Assembly (NCBI GenBank): GCA_964568425.1
Contig: CAZMPO010000006.1
Location: forward strand, 1 to 64,000
Reading direction: 5' to 3'
Source of the DNA: CAKSQF01 sp964568425
GTDB lineage: Bacteria; Bacillota; Clostridia; Oscillospirales; CAG-272
Length of the DNA stretch: 64,000 nucleotides
Part shown: positions 35,462 to 44,780 of the stretch, one piece after another
Layout of the letters: each line of letters opens with the position of its first letter
Position numbering within the stretch: position 1 is the first letter of the stretch
Translations under genes and position numbers: made by a program
Notes under the pieces: generated by a model
Told to the model about the DNA's origin: nothing
Seen by the model: only the letters and a program-made list of their open reading frames with translations
Databases searched by the model: none

Positions 35462-36571
35462 ATGAGGTCAACTCTGAAAACTGTTATTGACAGCGAGTTT
35501 ATCAACAAAAAGTTTAAGGAGAGCCAATCAAGGCTCTCGCTTACTCTTTTATTTGCGGGAGCGGTCTTTGCGATACTGCTTGCGGTGCTGATCGTTGTGG
35601 CGATCTCGCTTGTTCTGCTGACCATGCTCGGCGTTATCGCAGAGACGGACAGCACAGGTGTCAGCCTTCGCGAGCTGATACTCTTTATGATACTGATCAG
35701 CGTCGTCCTCGGTGCGCTCTGTTCGTTTATATTCGGCAGATTTTTCATGAAGCCGATCAACGTCATCATAAACATGATGAACAGGCTTGCGGCAGGCAAT
35801 TTTAAATCGCGTATCTCATTTGACGGAGTTCTTGCAAAGCATCCGACTGCCATAGAGCTTTCAAACAGCATCAACACGATGGCATCCGAGCTTGAAAACA
35901 CTGAGCTTCTTCGCGAGGATTTCATAAACGATTTTTCGCACGAATTTAAGACACCCATCGCGTCGATCGCGGGCTTTGCGAAGCTGTTAAAAGATCCCAA
36001 GCTCTCGGAGAAACAGAGGCTTGAATATATTGACACAATTGAGGAAGAGTCCAGACGGCTCTCGAACATGGCGACAAATGTTCTCAACCTGACCAAGATC
36101 GAAAATCAGACCATACTCACCGACATTTCCGAGTTCAATCTTTCCGAACAGATACGCACGGCATTTCTTATTCTTGAGGACAAATGGGTCAAAAAGAAGG
36201 TCGATCTGTCGCTCGATTTTGACGAATACACGATAACCGGAAACAAAGAACTTCTCCTTCAGGTATGGCTCAATCTGATCGACAATGCGGTCAAGTTCAC
36301 GACAGACGGCGGCAGAGTTTCGGCATCGATCAGATCGGAAAAAGATCACCTTGCCGTGACGATAAGCAACAGCGGTGACTGCATTCCGAGCGAGGGGCGC
36401 GAGCGCATCTTTCAGAAATTTTATCAATGCGACAAATCGCACTCAACGGCAGGCAACGGGATAGGTCTTGCGGTGGTCAAGCGTATCGTTGATCTTCACG
36501 GCGGCACGATCGACTTGACATCCGAGGGTGACATGACCGCATTTACGATAAATCTCCCGTTAAAGCAGTAA
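35462..36571 (+). CDS. Sensor histidine kinase with HAMP domain
   Basis: 369 residues. Two transmembrane helices (about 28-57 and 72-92) flank only some 15 outside residues, so there is almost no extracytoplasmic sensor. HAMP linker (about 92-145), H-box FSHEFKTPIASI with His160, N-box LIDNAVKFT, and G-boxes GNGIGLAVV. Typical of kinases sensing the membrane or a partner transporter, such as those for cell-envelope stress; the signal is not evident here. Pairs with the upstream response regulator. Confidence 0.92.
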   Translation: MRSTLKTVIDSEFINKKFKESQSRLSLTLLFAGAVFAILLAVLIVVAISLVLLTMLGVIAETDSTGVSLRELILFMILISVVLGALCSFIFGRFFMKPINVIINMMNRLAAGNFKSRISFDGVLAKHPTAIELSNSINTMASELENTELLREDFINDFSHEFKTPIASIAGFAKLLKDPKLSEKQRLEYIDTIEEESRRLSNMATNVLNLTKIENQTILTDISEFNLSEQIRTAFLILEDKWVKKKVDLSLDFDEYTITGNKELLLQVWLNLIDNAVKFTTDGGRVSASIRSEKDHLAVTISNSGDCIPSEGRERIFQKFYQCDKSHSTAGNGIGLAVVKRIVDLHGGTIDLTSEGDMTAFTINLPLKQ

Positions 36572-36689
36572 AAAAATTCTTTTTTCAAGTTTTTTTCATA
36601 AGTTTCGTTTCGGTTTATTTTCATGATGTAACATTCAGACAAATAATGTCGGATTCCGTCCGACCGTCTGAAAGGATAAGAACAATATC

Positions 36690-37601
36690 ATGGAAAACTC
36701 CGAAAGTAAAAGAAAAGTAAAGATCATAACCGATTCCTGCTCGGATCTGTCACCCGAGCTTATGGAAAGATACGACATCGACTACGCGCGCATGAACACC
36801 GTCAGAGACGGTGTCGTGTCCCCTGCTCTGCTGTCATGGAGCGATAAAGAGGCACACGAGTTCTACGAGGCGATGCGCTCGGGATGCCGTATAACGACAA
36901 CGCAGGTCCCGGTAGATGAATTTCACTCACTCTTTGAGAAGTACATAAACGAAGGCTGTGACATTGTTTACATAGGCTGTTCATCAAAGCAATCGGGCTC
37001 TGTTAACACCGCTCATGTCGTTGCCAAAAAGCTGATGGACGAGCATCCCGAGGCATCGATCTTTTCGATAGACTCGCTCAACGCTTGTATCGGCGAGGGA
37101 ATGCTCGCGATCGAGGCGGCAAAGCTCTCAAAAGAAGGACTTTGTGCCGATGAGATCGCGGACAAGATCACAAAGATGCGCAAAAATGTCAACGAATATT
37201 GCACCGTCCATTCGCTCGACGCACTTCGTCGTGCAGGAAGGGTCAAAGGCTCTGCCGCGTTCTTTGGCAATCTCATGGGTGTCAAGCCGATCATCATTGC
37301 CGATCTTGAAGGTGCGCAAGCCGCCTACAAAAAGGTCAAGGGCAGACAAAACTCGATGTGCGAGATAGTCTCCCTCTTGAAGGAGAGCATCATAGACCCC
37401 GAGGAGCAGACGATATATGTTGCTCATTCGGATTGCAAGGAAGATGAGTACACAAAGGTCTGCGAGCTAATAAAGAGCGAGATCGGATGCAAAGAGGTCT
37501 ACACCTGTTACATCGGACCGATAATCGGCGCATCGGTCGGACCCGACGCCATCGGCGTATTCGGGTTTGGAAAGTCGGTCACGTTTAATGCAGAGGTGTA
37601 A
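36690..37601 (+). CDS. fakB: DegV family fatty-acid-binding protein (FakB-like)
   Basis: 303 residues. KIITDSCSDLSPE at the N-terminus, TTQVPVDEFHSLFE, the binding-site region IGCSSKQSGSVNTA and a C-terminal lobe ending in TCYIGPIIGASVGPDAIGVFGF are all typical of DegV proteins. It holds a fatty acid so that FakA can phosphorylate it. Three bases separate it from the DAK2-domain kinase, the arrangement expected for FakB-FakA. AAAGGA lies 13 bases before the ATG. Confidence 0.88.
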   Translation: MENSESKRKVKIITDSCSDLSPELMERYDIDYARMNTVRDGVVSPALLSWSDKEAHEFYEAMRSGCRITTTQVPVDEFHSLFEKYINEGCDIVYIGCSSKQSGSVNTAHVVAKKLMDEHPEASIFSIDSLNACIGEGMLAIEAAKLSKEGLCADEIADKITKMRKNVNEYCTVHSLDALRRAGRVKGSAAFFGNLMGVKPIIIADLEGAQAAYKKVKGRQNSMCEIVSLLKESIIDPEEQTIYVAHSDCKEDEYTKVCELIKSEIGCKEVYTCYIGPIIGASVGPDAIGVFGFGKSVTFNAEV

Positions 37602-37604
37602 AGG

Positions 37605-39248
37605 ATGAACACACAAAGCATAGACGCGGCACTTTATTTAAGCATGATAGACGCGGGAGCATCAAATCTCAGGGCTCACGCGAAAGAAATAAATGATCTG
37701 AATGTGTTCCCTATCCCCGACGGCGACACGGGCGACAACATGCTGATGACGATATCGGGGGCACTTTCGGCAGATATCGCAGACGATCTCGGCTCTGCCG
37801 CCGCACATGTCGGCAAGCTGATGCTCCTTTCCGCAAGGGGAAACTCGGGAGTTATTCTGTCTCAGTTTTTTGACGGAATAGCCGCAGGGCTTGAGGGCGT
37901 CCGGGTAGCGGATACAAAGATCTTTTCGACAGCTCTGGTCAAAGGAGTATCGCAGGCATACAGCTCTGTAATGACACCGACCGAGGGCACGATACTCACC
38001 GTCGCAAGAGTTGCGGCAGAGTATGTGGCAGATAACAGTTACAACTCGTTTGAAGATCTGCTTGACGCATTTATCGCTCGGGCATCCGAGACACTTGAGT
38101 ACACCCCCGAGCTCTTGCCCGTTCTGAAAAAAGCGGGTGTCGTTGACTCGGGCGGTGCGGGACTTATCAGAATATTCGAGGGTATGCGCGCCTGCCTTGA
38201 CGGAGGTCTTGCAAGCTACGCCGACCAAGGCTCTGTCGATTCGGGCAGACAAGCGATCGACATAAGCAAGTTTGACGAGGACAGCATACTCGAGCACGGA
38301 TACTGCACGGAGGTCCTCTTGAGACTTCAAAATGCCAAGGTCGACATTGATGCCCTTGACATATCGACCTTCACCGACTATCTCGGCAGTATCGGAAATT
38401 CGGTCGTCGCCTTCAAAAACGGCAGCATAGTCAAAATACATGTTCACACATTCAACCCCGACAAGGTACTTTCATTCTGTCGGATATACGGCGAGTTTTT
38501 GACCGTAAAGATCGAAAACATGTCACTTCAGCACAACAGTCTCGAAAACACGCATGCAGAGGTCGCAGACAGCGATGTCGAAAGAAAAAAATTCGGCACG
38601 GTCGTTATAGCACCCGGAAGCGGTATTGAAGAAATGTTCAAAGGGATGGGTGCGGATATTGTCGTGCGCGGCGGACAGAGCATGAATCCGTCGGCAAGTG
38701 AGCTCAAAGACGCATACGAAAGAGCGAGTGCCGACACGGTGTTCGTTTTTCCGAACAATTCAAATGTCATAATGACGGCAAAGCAAGCCGCCGCTCTTTG
38801 CCCGGACATTGACATTCGGGTAGTTGAGACAAAAAACATCGGTCAGGGGCATGCGGCACTCGCGATGCTCAGTCCCGAAACCGACGATCCCGACAAAATA
38901 TACGCCGATCTGTGTCGTGCGATCGAAAATGTAACGACCGCCGCGATATCGACCTGCTCGCGTGACACGAGTGCGGACGGGCTGTCGCTTTACAAGGGTG
39001 AATACATAGGCTTTATAGGCGACAAGATCCTATCCGCCGACAACGATGTCTTCGACACGGCAAGAGGCCTTATTGACAAGATCGACCTTAGCGAGTGTGA
39101 GATATTCATAATCATCTGCGGCAAGGGCACCGATCCGAAAGAGACAGAGGCAATAAAAGAGTACGTCGGTGCGTCGCATCCGTTTTGTGAAATATACACG
39201 GTCGACGGCAGACAGGAAATTTACAAATACATATTCATAGCCGAATAA
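37605..39248 (+). CDS. fakA: Fatty acid kinase, DAK2/DegV domain (FakA, YloV-like)
   Basis: 547 residues; phosphorylates FakB-bound exogenous fatty acids to acyl phosphate. N-terminal DhaL-type kinase domain with the Mg-ATP motif DGDTGDNM (39-46) and SARGNSGVILSQFFDG, then a middle domain and a C-terminal DegV-like domain (about 310-545, VIAPGSGIEEMFKGMG, FPNNSNVIMTA). GAGGTG lies 6 bases upstream of the ATG. Its product feeds PlsY encoded next. Confidence 0.93.
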   Translation: MNTQSIDAALYLSMIDAGASNLRAHAKEINDLNVFPIPDGDTGDNMLMTISGALSADIADDLGSAAAHVGKLMLLSARGNSGVILSQFFDGIAAGLEGVRVADTKIFSTALVKGVSQAYSSVMTPTEGTILTVARVAAEYVADNSYNSFEDLLDAFIARASETLEYTPELLPVLKKAGVVDSGGAGLIRIFEGMRACLDGGLASYADQGSVDSGRQAIDISKFDEDSILEHGYCTEVLLRLQNAKVDIDALDISTFTDYLGSIGNSVVAFKNGSIVKIHVHTFNPDKVLSFCRIYGEFLTVKIENMSLQHNSLENTHAEVADSDVERKKFGTVVIAPGSGIEEMFKGMGADIVVRGGQSMNPSASELKDAYERASADTVFVFPNNSNVIMTAKQAAALCPDIDIRVVETKNIGQGHAALAMLSPETDDPDKIYADLCRAIENVTTAAISTCSRDTSADGLSLYKGEYIGFIGDKILSADNDVFDTARGLIDKIDLSECEIFIIICGKGTDPKETEAIKEYVGASHPFCEIYTVDGRQEIYKYIFIAE

Positions 39249-39279
39249 ATCAAAACAAAAAGCGAAAGGAGGGCTCAAA

Positions 39280-39942
39280 ATGGTCTGCACACCTTACATA
39301 GTATCCGCGATCTTTGCCTATTTTATCTCAGGGCTGAACCCATCGATAATAATGTCAAACGCGATATACAAGAAGGACATTCGCACGCTCGGGAGCAAAA
39401 ATCCGGGATTTACCAACTTCAAAAGGGTGTTCGGTGCTAGATACGCATGGTTCGTATTCGCACTTGATATTTTCAAGGGTGCACTCATTTCGATCCTCTC
39501 GGGAGGGCTGTTTATCGCTTTTGGGCAAAACCGTCAGATAGGCGTTGCATTTGCAGGGCTTTTTGCGATGCTCGGTCATGATTTTCCGATCTATTACGGT
39601 TTCAAGGGAGGAAAGGGATTTCTTGTTAACCTCTCGACGCTTTGGTTTATCGATCCGCGGGCAGGGCTTATCGGAAGTCTTGTCCTTGTGATCCTCCTTC
39701 TTTCGACAAAGTACATGTCGCTCTCGACCATGTGCGCGCTGTCCTCGGGTGCGATTGCCGCGGCACTGCTCGGTGCACCGCTGTCCGCTGTTCTTATCTA
39801 CTCCTTGTGTGTACTGTTTATGATATTCAGGCACACTGAAAATATAAAACAACTCATAAAAGGAGAAGAGCGCAAGTTTGAGCTTTTCAAAAGTGAAAAG
39901 CAAGCTTCGCAAACCGAAGAAGGAAGTAAGGATAGCAAATGA
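39280..39942 (+). CDS. plsY: Glycerol-3-phosphate acyltransferase PlsY
   Basis: 220 residues; membrane enzyme using acyl phosphate to make lysophosphatidate. Family motifs are present with changes: GSKNPGFTNFKR (38-49, usual GSGNPGATN), GHDFPIYYGFKGGKGF, and the third motif near FRHTENIKQLIKG. Five or so membrane helices and a charged, Ser/Glu-rich tail. AAAGGAGG lies 7 bases upstream. Directly after fakA, it completes the path from exogenous fatty acid to phospholipid. Overlaps the next gene by 4 bases (ATGA). Confidence 0.9.
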   Translation: MVCTPYIVSAIFAYFISGLNPSIIMSNAIYKKDIRTLGSKNPGFTNFKRVFGARYAWFVFALDIFKGALISILSGGLFIAFGQNRQIGVAFAGLFAMLGHDFPIYYGFKGGKGFLVNLSTLWFIDPRAGLIGSLVLVILLLSTKYMSLSTMCALSSGAIAAALLGAPLSAVLIYSLCVLFMIFRHTENIKQLIKGEERKFELFKSEKQASQTEEGSKDSK

Positions 39943-42900
39943 AAGAAGAAAAAATTCTTCACGGCTTTCATGCCGGAATTGACATTGGATCAACGACGGT
40001 TAAGCTTGCGATAATTGACGAAGAGGGCAAAACGGTATTCGGAAAATATCGCCGACATCTTGCAAACACAAAACAGACGCTGATAGGTCTGCTCGACGAG
40101 GCGCGCGATACGCTCGGTGATCTCGCGGTATCCGCCTGCATTACCGGCTCGGGTGCTATCGGCATTGCAAAATCGCTGGGCATCAAATTCGTTCAAGAGG
40201 TCGTTGCGGTAGCGACGGCACTCAAGAAGTATCATCCGCTCACCGATGTCGCGGTCGAGCTCGGCGGCGAGGACGCAAAGATCATTTATTTTGCGGGCGG
40301 ACTTGACGAAAGGATGAACGGCGTATGCGCAGGCGGCACGGGATCGTTTATCGATCAGATGGCGGCTCTGCTCCAAACAGATGCCTCGGGGCTTAACGCT
40401 CTTGCCGCAAATGCACGCGAGATCTACCCCATAGCCTCGCGATGCGGCGTATTCGCCAAGACCGATATTCAGCCGCTCATAAACGATGGCGCGGCAAGAG
40501 AGGACATCGCCGTCTCGGTCCTTCAAGCCGTCGTCAATCAAACGGTATCGGGACTTGCGTGCGGCAAGCCGATCAAAGGAAAGGTCGCTTTTCTCGGCGG
40601 TCCCCTGCACTTCTTGCCCGAACTCAAAAAGCTGTTTATCAAAACACTCGGTCTCGGCAAGGACGAGGTGATCGACCCGGAAAATTCGCATCTTTTTGCC
40701 GCGATCGGTGCGGCAATGACCTCCGAAAAGGAAAACGACGGCTCGCAAAGCAAGACTCTGCTTTCCGAGCTCTCGCATGCCCTTTCGGAAAAAGGCGTTT
40801 CGGAGTTTGAGACCAAACGCCTTGATGTGCTGTTCAAAGATGAGTACGAATACAGCGAGTTTGTCAAACGCCACGCCGAAGCAACTGTCAAAAAGAGCGA
40901 TGTGACCACATACGCCGGAAACTGCTTTTTGGGCATTGACGCCGGCTCGACCACGACAAAGCTTGCGCTTATCGGCGAGGGTGGCGAACTTTTGTATTCA
41001 TCATACGAAAGCAACAAAGGCGATCCGGTAAAGACCGCCCTTGACTCGATGAAAAAATTACGAGACACCCTTCCCGCCACCGCGAAGATCTCGCGCGCAT
41101 GCTCGACGGGTTACGGCGAGCTACTCTTGAAATCGGCATTTTCGCTTGATGAGGGCGAGGTCGAAACGGTCGCACATGCAACTGCGGCGAAGTTTTTTGA
41201 TCCCCGGACTGACTGCGTACTTGACATAGGCGGTCAGGACATGAAGTGCATACGCCTCAAAAACGGTGCGATCGATTCGATCATGCTCAACGAGGCATGC
41301 TCATCGGGATGCGGCTCGTTTATCGAAAATTTCGCCAATTCCCTTTCGATGTCGGCTGAGGAATTTGCCAAAGAGGCGATCTTTGCCAAAGCTCCCGTCG
41401 ATCTCGGCACGAGATGCACCGTTTTCATGAATTCAAATGTAAAACAGGCGCAAAAAGAGGGTGCAAGCGTTTCGGATATATCCGCAGGTCTTGCCTATTC
41501 GGTCGTCAAAAACGCTCTGTACAAGGTCATAAAGCTTGCAAGTCCCGATGATCTCGGGCATCATATAGTGGTACAGGGCGGAACATTCTACAACAGAGCA
41601 GTCCTGCGCGCTCTCGAGACTATCACGGGGACAAATGTTGTCTGTCCCGACATCAGCGGTCTTATGGGAGCGTTCGGTGCGGCACTGATCGCCAGAGAGC
41701 ATTTCGACGGCAAGGAAAGCTCGATCATTTCGCTTGACACGCTTGACAGCTTTTCGTATCAGAGCAGAACGACCCGTTGCGGCGGATGTGAAAACAACTG
41801 CATGCTGACGGTCAACACATTCAGCACAAACAAAAAATACATCACGGGAAACAGGTGCGAAAAAATGGTCGGCGCAAACGGCGTCGGGCAGCGCGGAGAG
41901 GATCTGGTCGAATACAAAAGATCGAGGATCTTCGGATACGAGTCTCTTCCGGCAGAGGATGCTCCTCGCGGCGTTATCGGCATCCCGAGAGTTCTGAACA
42001 TATACGAAAACTACCCGTTCTGGGCGACATTTTTCAAAGAGCTCGGCTTTTCAGTGGTTCTTTCGCCCTATTCGAGCAGAAAGATATATCAGCTCGGAAT
42101 GGACAGCATTCCGTCCGAATCCGAGTGCTATCCCGCAAAGCTTGCCCACGGTCATGTAAAATGGCTGATTGAAAAAGGGATAACGACGATTTTCCATCCG
42201 AGCGTTTTCTACGAGCGCACCGAAAACTCGGACACGAAAAATCACTACAACTGTCCGATGGTCATCTCCTACCCTGAGAACATAAAGAACAACATGGAGG
42301 AGATCTCCGAAAACAATGTTAGATATCTCCATCCCTTCCTTGCGTTCACCGACGAAAAGACGGTCACAAAAAGACTTTGTGAGATATGCTCGGATGTCTG
42401 GTCGATCGACAAGAGCGAGGTAAAGCGCGCCGCCGCGCTCGCCTGGGCGGAGCAAACGCGTGCAAAGGAAGATATCAGAAAAGAGGGGACGCGACTGCTT
42501 GAAAAGCTCGAGCGCGAAGGAAAGAGCGGCATAGTTTTGGCAGGCAGACCCTATCACATCGATCCCGAGATCAACCACGGCATTCCCGAAATGATCGCAT
42601 CCTTCGGGCTGTCGGTATTTACCGAGGACAGCCTTCCGCTCCCCATGGGCAGCGGTCGCGAGCTTCGCGTGCTCGATCAATGGACTTATCACGCAAGGCT
42701 TTATGCCGCCGCCGAATATGTCTGCACTCGTGACGATCTTGAGCTCATACAGCTCAACTCGTTCGGTTGCGGTCTTGATGCGGTGACGACCGATCAGGTG
42801 TGCGAGATACTCGAAAATGCGGGCAGGCTCTACACGGTGCTCAAGATCGACGAGGTCAACAATCTCGGTTCGGCTCGGATTCGCGTGCGCAGTCTTATCG

Positions 42901-44261
42901 CCGCAATGAAGATGAAAAAGAATGTCTCCTGCGATGATGGCTGCGACAGAGAAAAGTACGATTACAAGCGTGTCGAATTTACCAAAGAGATGTTTGACGA
43001 GGGATACACGATACTTGCTCCCTCGATGAGTCCGATACATTTTGACATATTGAAGCCCATATTTGTGAAAAACGGATTCAACATCGTAATGCTCGACAAG
43101 CCGTCAAAGCGCGCGGTGGACATGGGGCTCAAATATGTCAACAACGATGCCTGCTATCCGTCGATCATAACGGTCGGACAAATGATGGACGCCGTGCTCT
43201 CGGGCGAGTATGACACCTCAAAGCTCGCTCTCATGATGACGCAAACAGGCGGATGCTGCAGGGCAAGCAACTATGTCGGATTTATCAGACGCGCGCTTGA
43301 CAGTGCGGGGCTCTCTCATATCCCGGTCATATCGCTCAGCGCACAGGGGCTTGAGAAGAACAGCGGATTTAAAATCAAGCCGGGTATGCTCATCGATGCA
43401 ATGAAGGGGCTTATCTGGGGTGATATCATCATGCGCTGTCTCTATCGCACCCGTCCCTACGAGATAGAGATCGGTTCGGCGAACACACTGCGCGACAAGT
43501 GGATAAGCAGATGCTCGGATATCCTTGCAGGCAAGGTCAAAAAGGTCTCGTACAAGGAGATCTGCCGCGAGATAGTCGACGATTTTGACGCACTCCCGAT
43601 ATACGAAGACATGAAAAAACCGCGTGTCGGCATTGTCGGCGAAATACTCGTAAAATACATGCCGATCGCGAACAACAATCTCGTCGAGCTTCTTGAAAAA
43701 GAGGGTGCCGAGGCGGTCGTTCCCGATTTTCTGGACTTCTTGTCGATGTGTATCTACAACATGATACCGAAGGTAAAGGAGCTCGGAACGCCATATTGGG
43801 GACTGCTCGTATCGCATGTGGGTATTGATGCGCTTAAGGCTCTTCGCGCGCCTGCGGCTGACGCGCTTAAAAACAGCAAGCGTTTCTCTGCCCCGACCGA
43901 TATTGAAAAGACTGCCGAATATGCCGAGAAATATCTCTCGATCTGCAATCAATACGGTGAAGGATGGTTCCTTTGCGGAGAGATGATCGAGCTGATACAC
44001 GACGGCGCGCCGAACATCGTATGCGTACAGCCGTTTGGCTGTCTGCCCAACCATGTCGTCGGAAAGGGTGTCATCAAGGCGATCAAGAAGGATTATCCCT
44101 ACTCCAACATCGCCGCCGTCGATTACGATCCGGGTGCTTCCGAGGTCAATCAGCTAAATCGCATAAAGCTTATGCTCGCAACGGCAAAGGATAATCTCAG
44201 GCAGGCGCAAAGTCAAAGAAAGCGCGAAAAAGAAGCCGCGAAAACGGCAGTCGCAAAATAA
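39939..44261 (+). CDS. Giant acyl-CoA dehydratase activase-related protein (two BcrAD/BadFG ASKHA domains plus DUF2229)
   Basis: 1440 residues, soluble. Two activase-type ATPase domains, each opening with a phosphate loop (GIDIGSTTVKLAII near 14; GIDAGSTTTKLALI near 332) and each with a Cys for a shared 4Fe-4S cluster (GVCAGGTGSFIDQ; EACSSGCGSFIENF). Next is CGGCENNC near 615, then a DUF2229 region and an HgdB-like Cys-rich part (about 900-1400, CCRASNYVGF). Relatives activate 2-hydroxyacyl-CoA dehydratases by ATP-driven electron transfer; large fused forms are common in Clostridia and unassigned. The 4-base overlap with plsY suggests coupling to lipid genes. Confidence 0.88.
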   Translation: MKEEKILHGFHAGIDIGSTTVKLAIIDEEGKTVFGKYRRHLANTKQTLIGLLDEARDTLGDLAVSACITGSGAIGIAKSLGIKFVQEVVAVATALKKYHPLTDVAVELGGEDAKIIYFAGGLDERMNGVCAGGTGSFIDQMAALLQTDASGLNALAANAREIYPIASRCGVFAKTDIQPLINDGAAREDIAVSVLQAVVNQTVSGLACGKPIKGKVAFLGGPLHFLPELKKLFIKTLGLGKDEVIDPENSHLFAAIGAAMTSEKENDGSQSKTLLSELSHALSEKGVSEFETKRLDVLFKDEYEYSEFVKRHAEATVKKSDVTTYAGNCFLGIDAGSTTTKLALIGEGGELLYSSYESNKGDPVKTALDSMKKLRDTLPATAKISRACSTGYGELLLKSAFSLDEGEVETVAHATAAKFFDPRTDCVLDIGGQDMKCIRLKNGAIDSIMLNEACSSGCGSFIENFANSLSMSAEEFAKEAIFAKAPVDLGTRCTVFMNSNVKQAQKEGASVSDISAGLAYSVVKNALYKVIKLASPDDLGHHIVVQGGTFYNRAVLRALETITGTNVVCPDISGLMGAFGAALIAREHFDGKESSIISLDTLDSFSYQSRTTRCGGCENNCMLTVNTFSTNKKYITGNRCEKMVGANGVGQRGEDLVEYKRSRIFGYESLPAEDAPRGVIGIPRVLNIYENYPFWATFFKELGFSVVLSPYSSRKIYQLGMDSIPSESECYPAKLAHGHVKWLIEKGITTIFHPSVFYERTENSDTKNHYNCPMVISYPENIKNNMEEISENNVRYLHPFLAFTDEKTVTKRLCEICSDVWSIDKSEVKRAAALAWAEQTRAKEDIRKEGTRLLEKLEREGKSGIVLAGRPYHIDPEINHGIPEMIASFGLSVFTEDSLPLPMGSGRELRVLDQWTYHARLYAAAEYVCTRDDLELIQLNSFGCGLDAVTTDQVCEILENAGRLYTVLKIDEVNNLGSARIRVRSLIAAMKMKKNVSCDDGCDREKYDYKRVEFTKEMFDEGYTILAPSMSPIHFDILKPIFVKNGFNIVMLDKPSKRAVDMGLKYVNNDACYPSIITVGQMMDAVLSGEYDTSKLALMMTQTGGCCRASNYVGFIRRALDSAGLSHIPVISLSAQGLEKNSGFKIKPGMLIDAMKGLIWGDIIMRCLYRTRPYEIEIGSANTLRDKWISRCSDILAGKVKKVSYKEICREIVDDFDALPIYEDMKKPRVGIVGEILVKYMPIANNNLVELLEKEGAEAVVPDFLDFLSMCIYNMIPKVKELGTPYWGLLVSHVGIDALKALRAPAADALKNSKRFSAPTDIEKTAEYAEKYLSICNQYGEGWFLCGEMIELIHDGAPNIVCVQPFGCLPNHVVGKGVIKAIKKDYPYSNIAAVDYDPGASEVNQLNRIKLMLATAKDNLRQAQSQRKREKEAAKTAVAK

Positions 44262-44326
44262 GCGAGAGAGGAGCTTTTGCTCACGAAAAGGTCGAAAAAA
44301 TCGAGATTTTTTGTCAAAAACAGCCT

Positions 44327-44355
44327 TTGAAAAAAATGCAAAAAAATGCTATAAT
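44327..44355 (+). promoter_or_regulatory. Near-consensus promoter of the 79-residue protein gene
   Basis: TTGAAA, 17 bases, TATAAT, about 55 bases before the ATG. Confidence 0.85.
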
Positions 44356-44410
44356 TATGCCAAAGAGGACAATAATGTCCTCATATTAATCCGAAACGGA
44401 GGAAAATGGC

Positions 44411-44650
44411 ATGAAACGTGTAAAAGCGGCTTGCATCTGCCAAACACTGCATTTTATGTTAAAGGAGGACGTCGGACACGACTACGCGGTCTCTCTCGTA
44501 AAGGACGAGGTCGCCCATTACAAGAAGGGTCTCGAGCGTGCGGGAACGCTGTACAAGATCGTTGATGAGAGTGTGCAGGAAGACGGATCGATCATCATAA
44601 AGATCATAAAGCAGTACAACGCCTGCCCTGTCGGCGGTTATCTCAACTGA
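44411..44650 (+). CDS. Small conserved clostridial protein of unknown function
   Basis: 79 residues: MKRVKAACICQTLHF, a helical charged middle (VKDEVAHYKKGLERAG), then a strand pair DGSIIIKIIKQY and the ending ACPVGGYLN. I associate this layout with a widespread uncharacterised family in gut Clostridia, from memory and not from a search. GGAGG stands 8 bases before the ATG; its own promoter and strong terminator make it a well-defined single-gene unit. No membrane segment. Function unknown. Confidence 0.85.
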   Translation: MKRVKAACICQTLHFMLKEDVGHDYAVSLVKDEVAHYKKGLERAGTLYKIVDESVQEDGSIIIKIIKQYNACPVGGYLN

Positions 44651-44680
44651 ATGACAGAGAGGTAAAACCAAATAACAAAC

Positions 44681-44736
44681 AAGCGTGTAGCCATGCGGCG
44701 TAATTCCGGCATCATGGCTGCACGCTTTTATTTTTT
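44681..44736 (+). terminator. Intrinsic terminator after the 79-residue protein gene
   Basis: A long stem AAGCGTGTAGCCATG with CATGGCTGCACGCTTT (one T-G wobble), a partly paired inner loop and a T-rich tail. Confidence 0.88.
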
Positions 44737-44780
44737 GTTACAAAACTCTGAAACAGGTAACGAAAGGATTTTTATCAAAA

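Noticed and set aside
36648..36664. Small hairpin GTCGGA/TCCGAC before fakB
   Set aside because: Only 6 bp, no T-run, no clear promoter relation; too weak to call a regulator or terminator.
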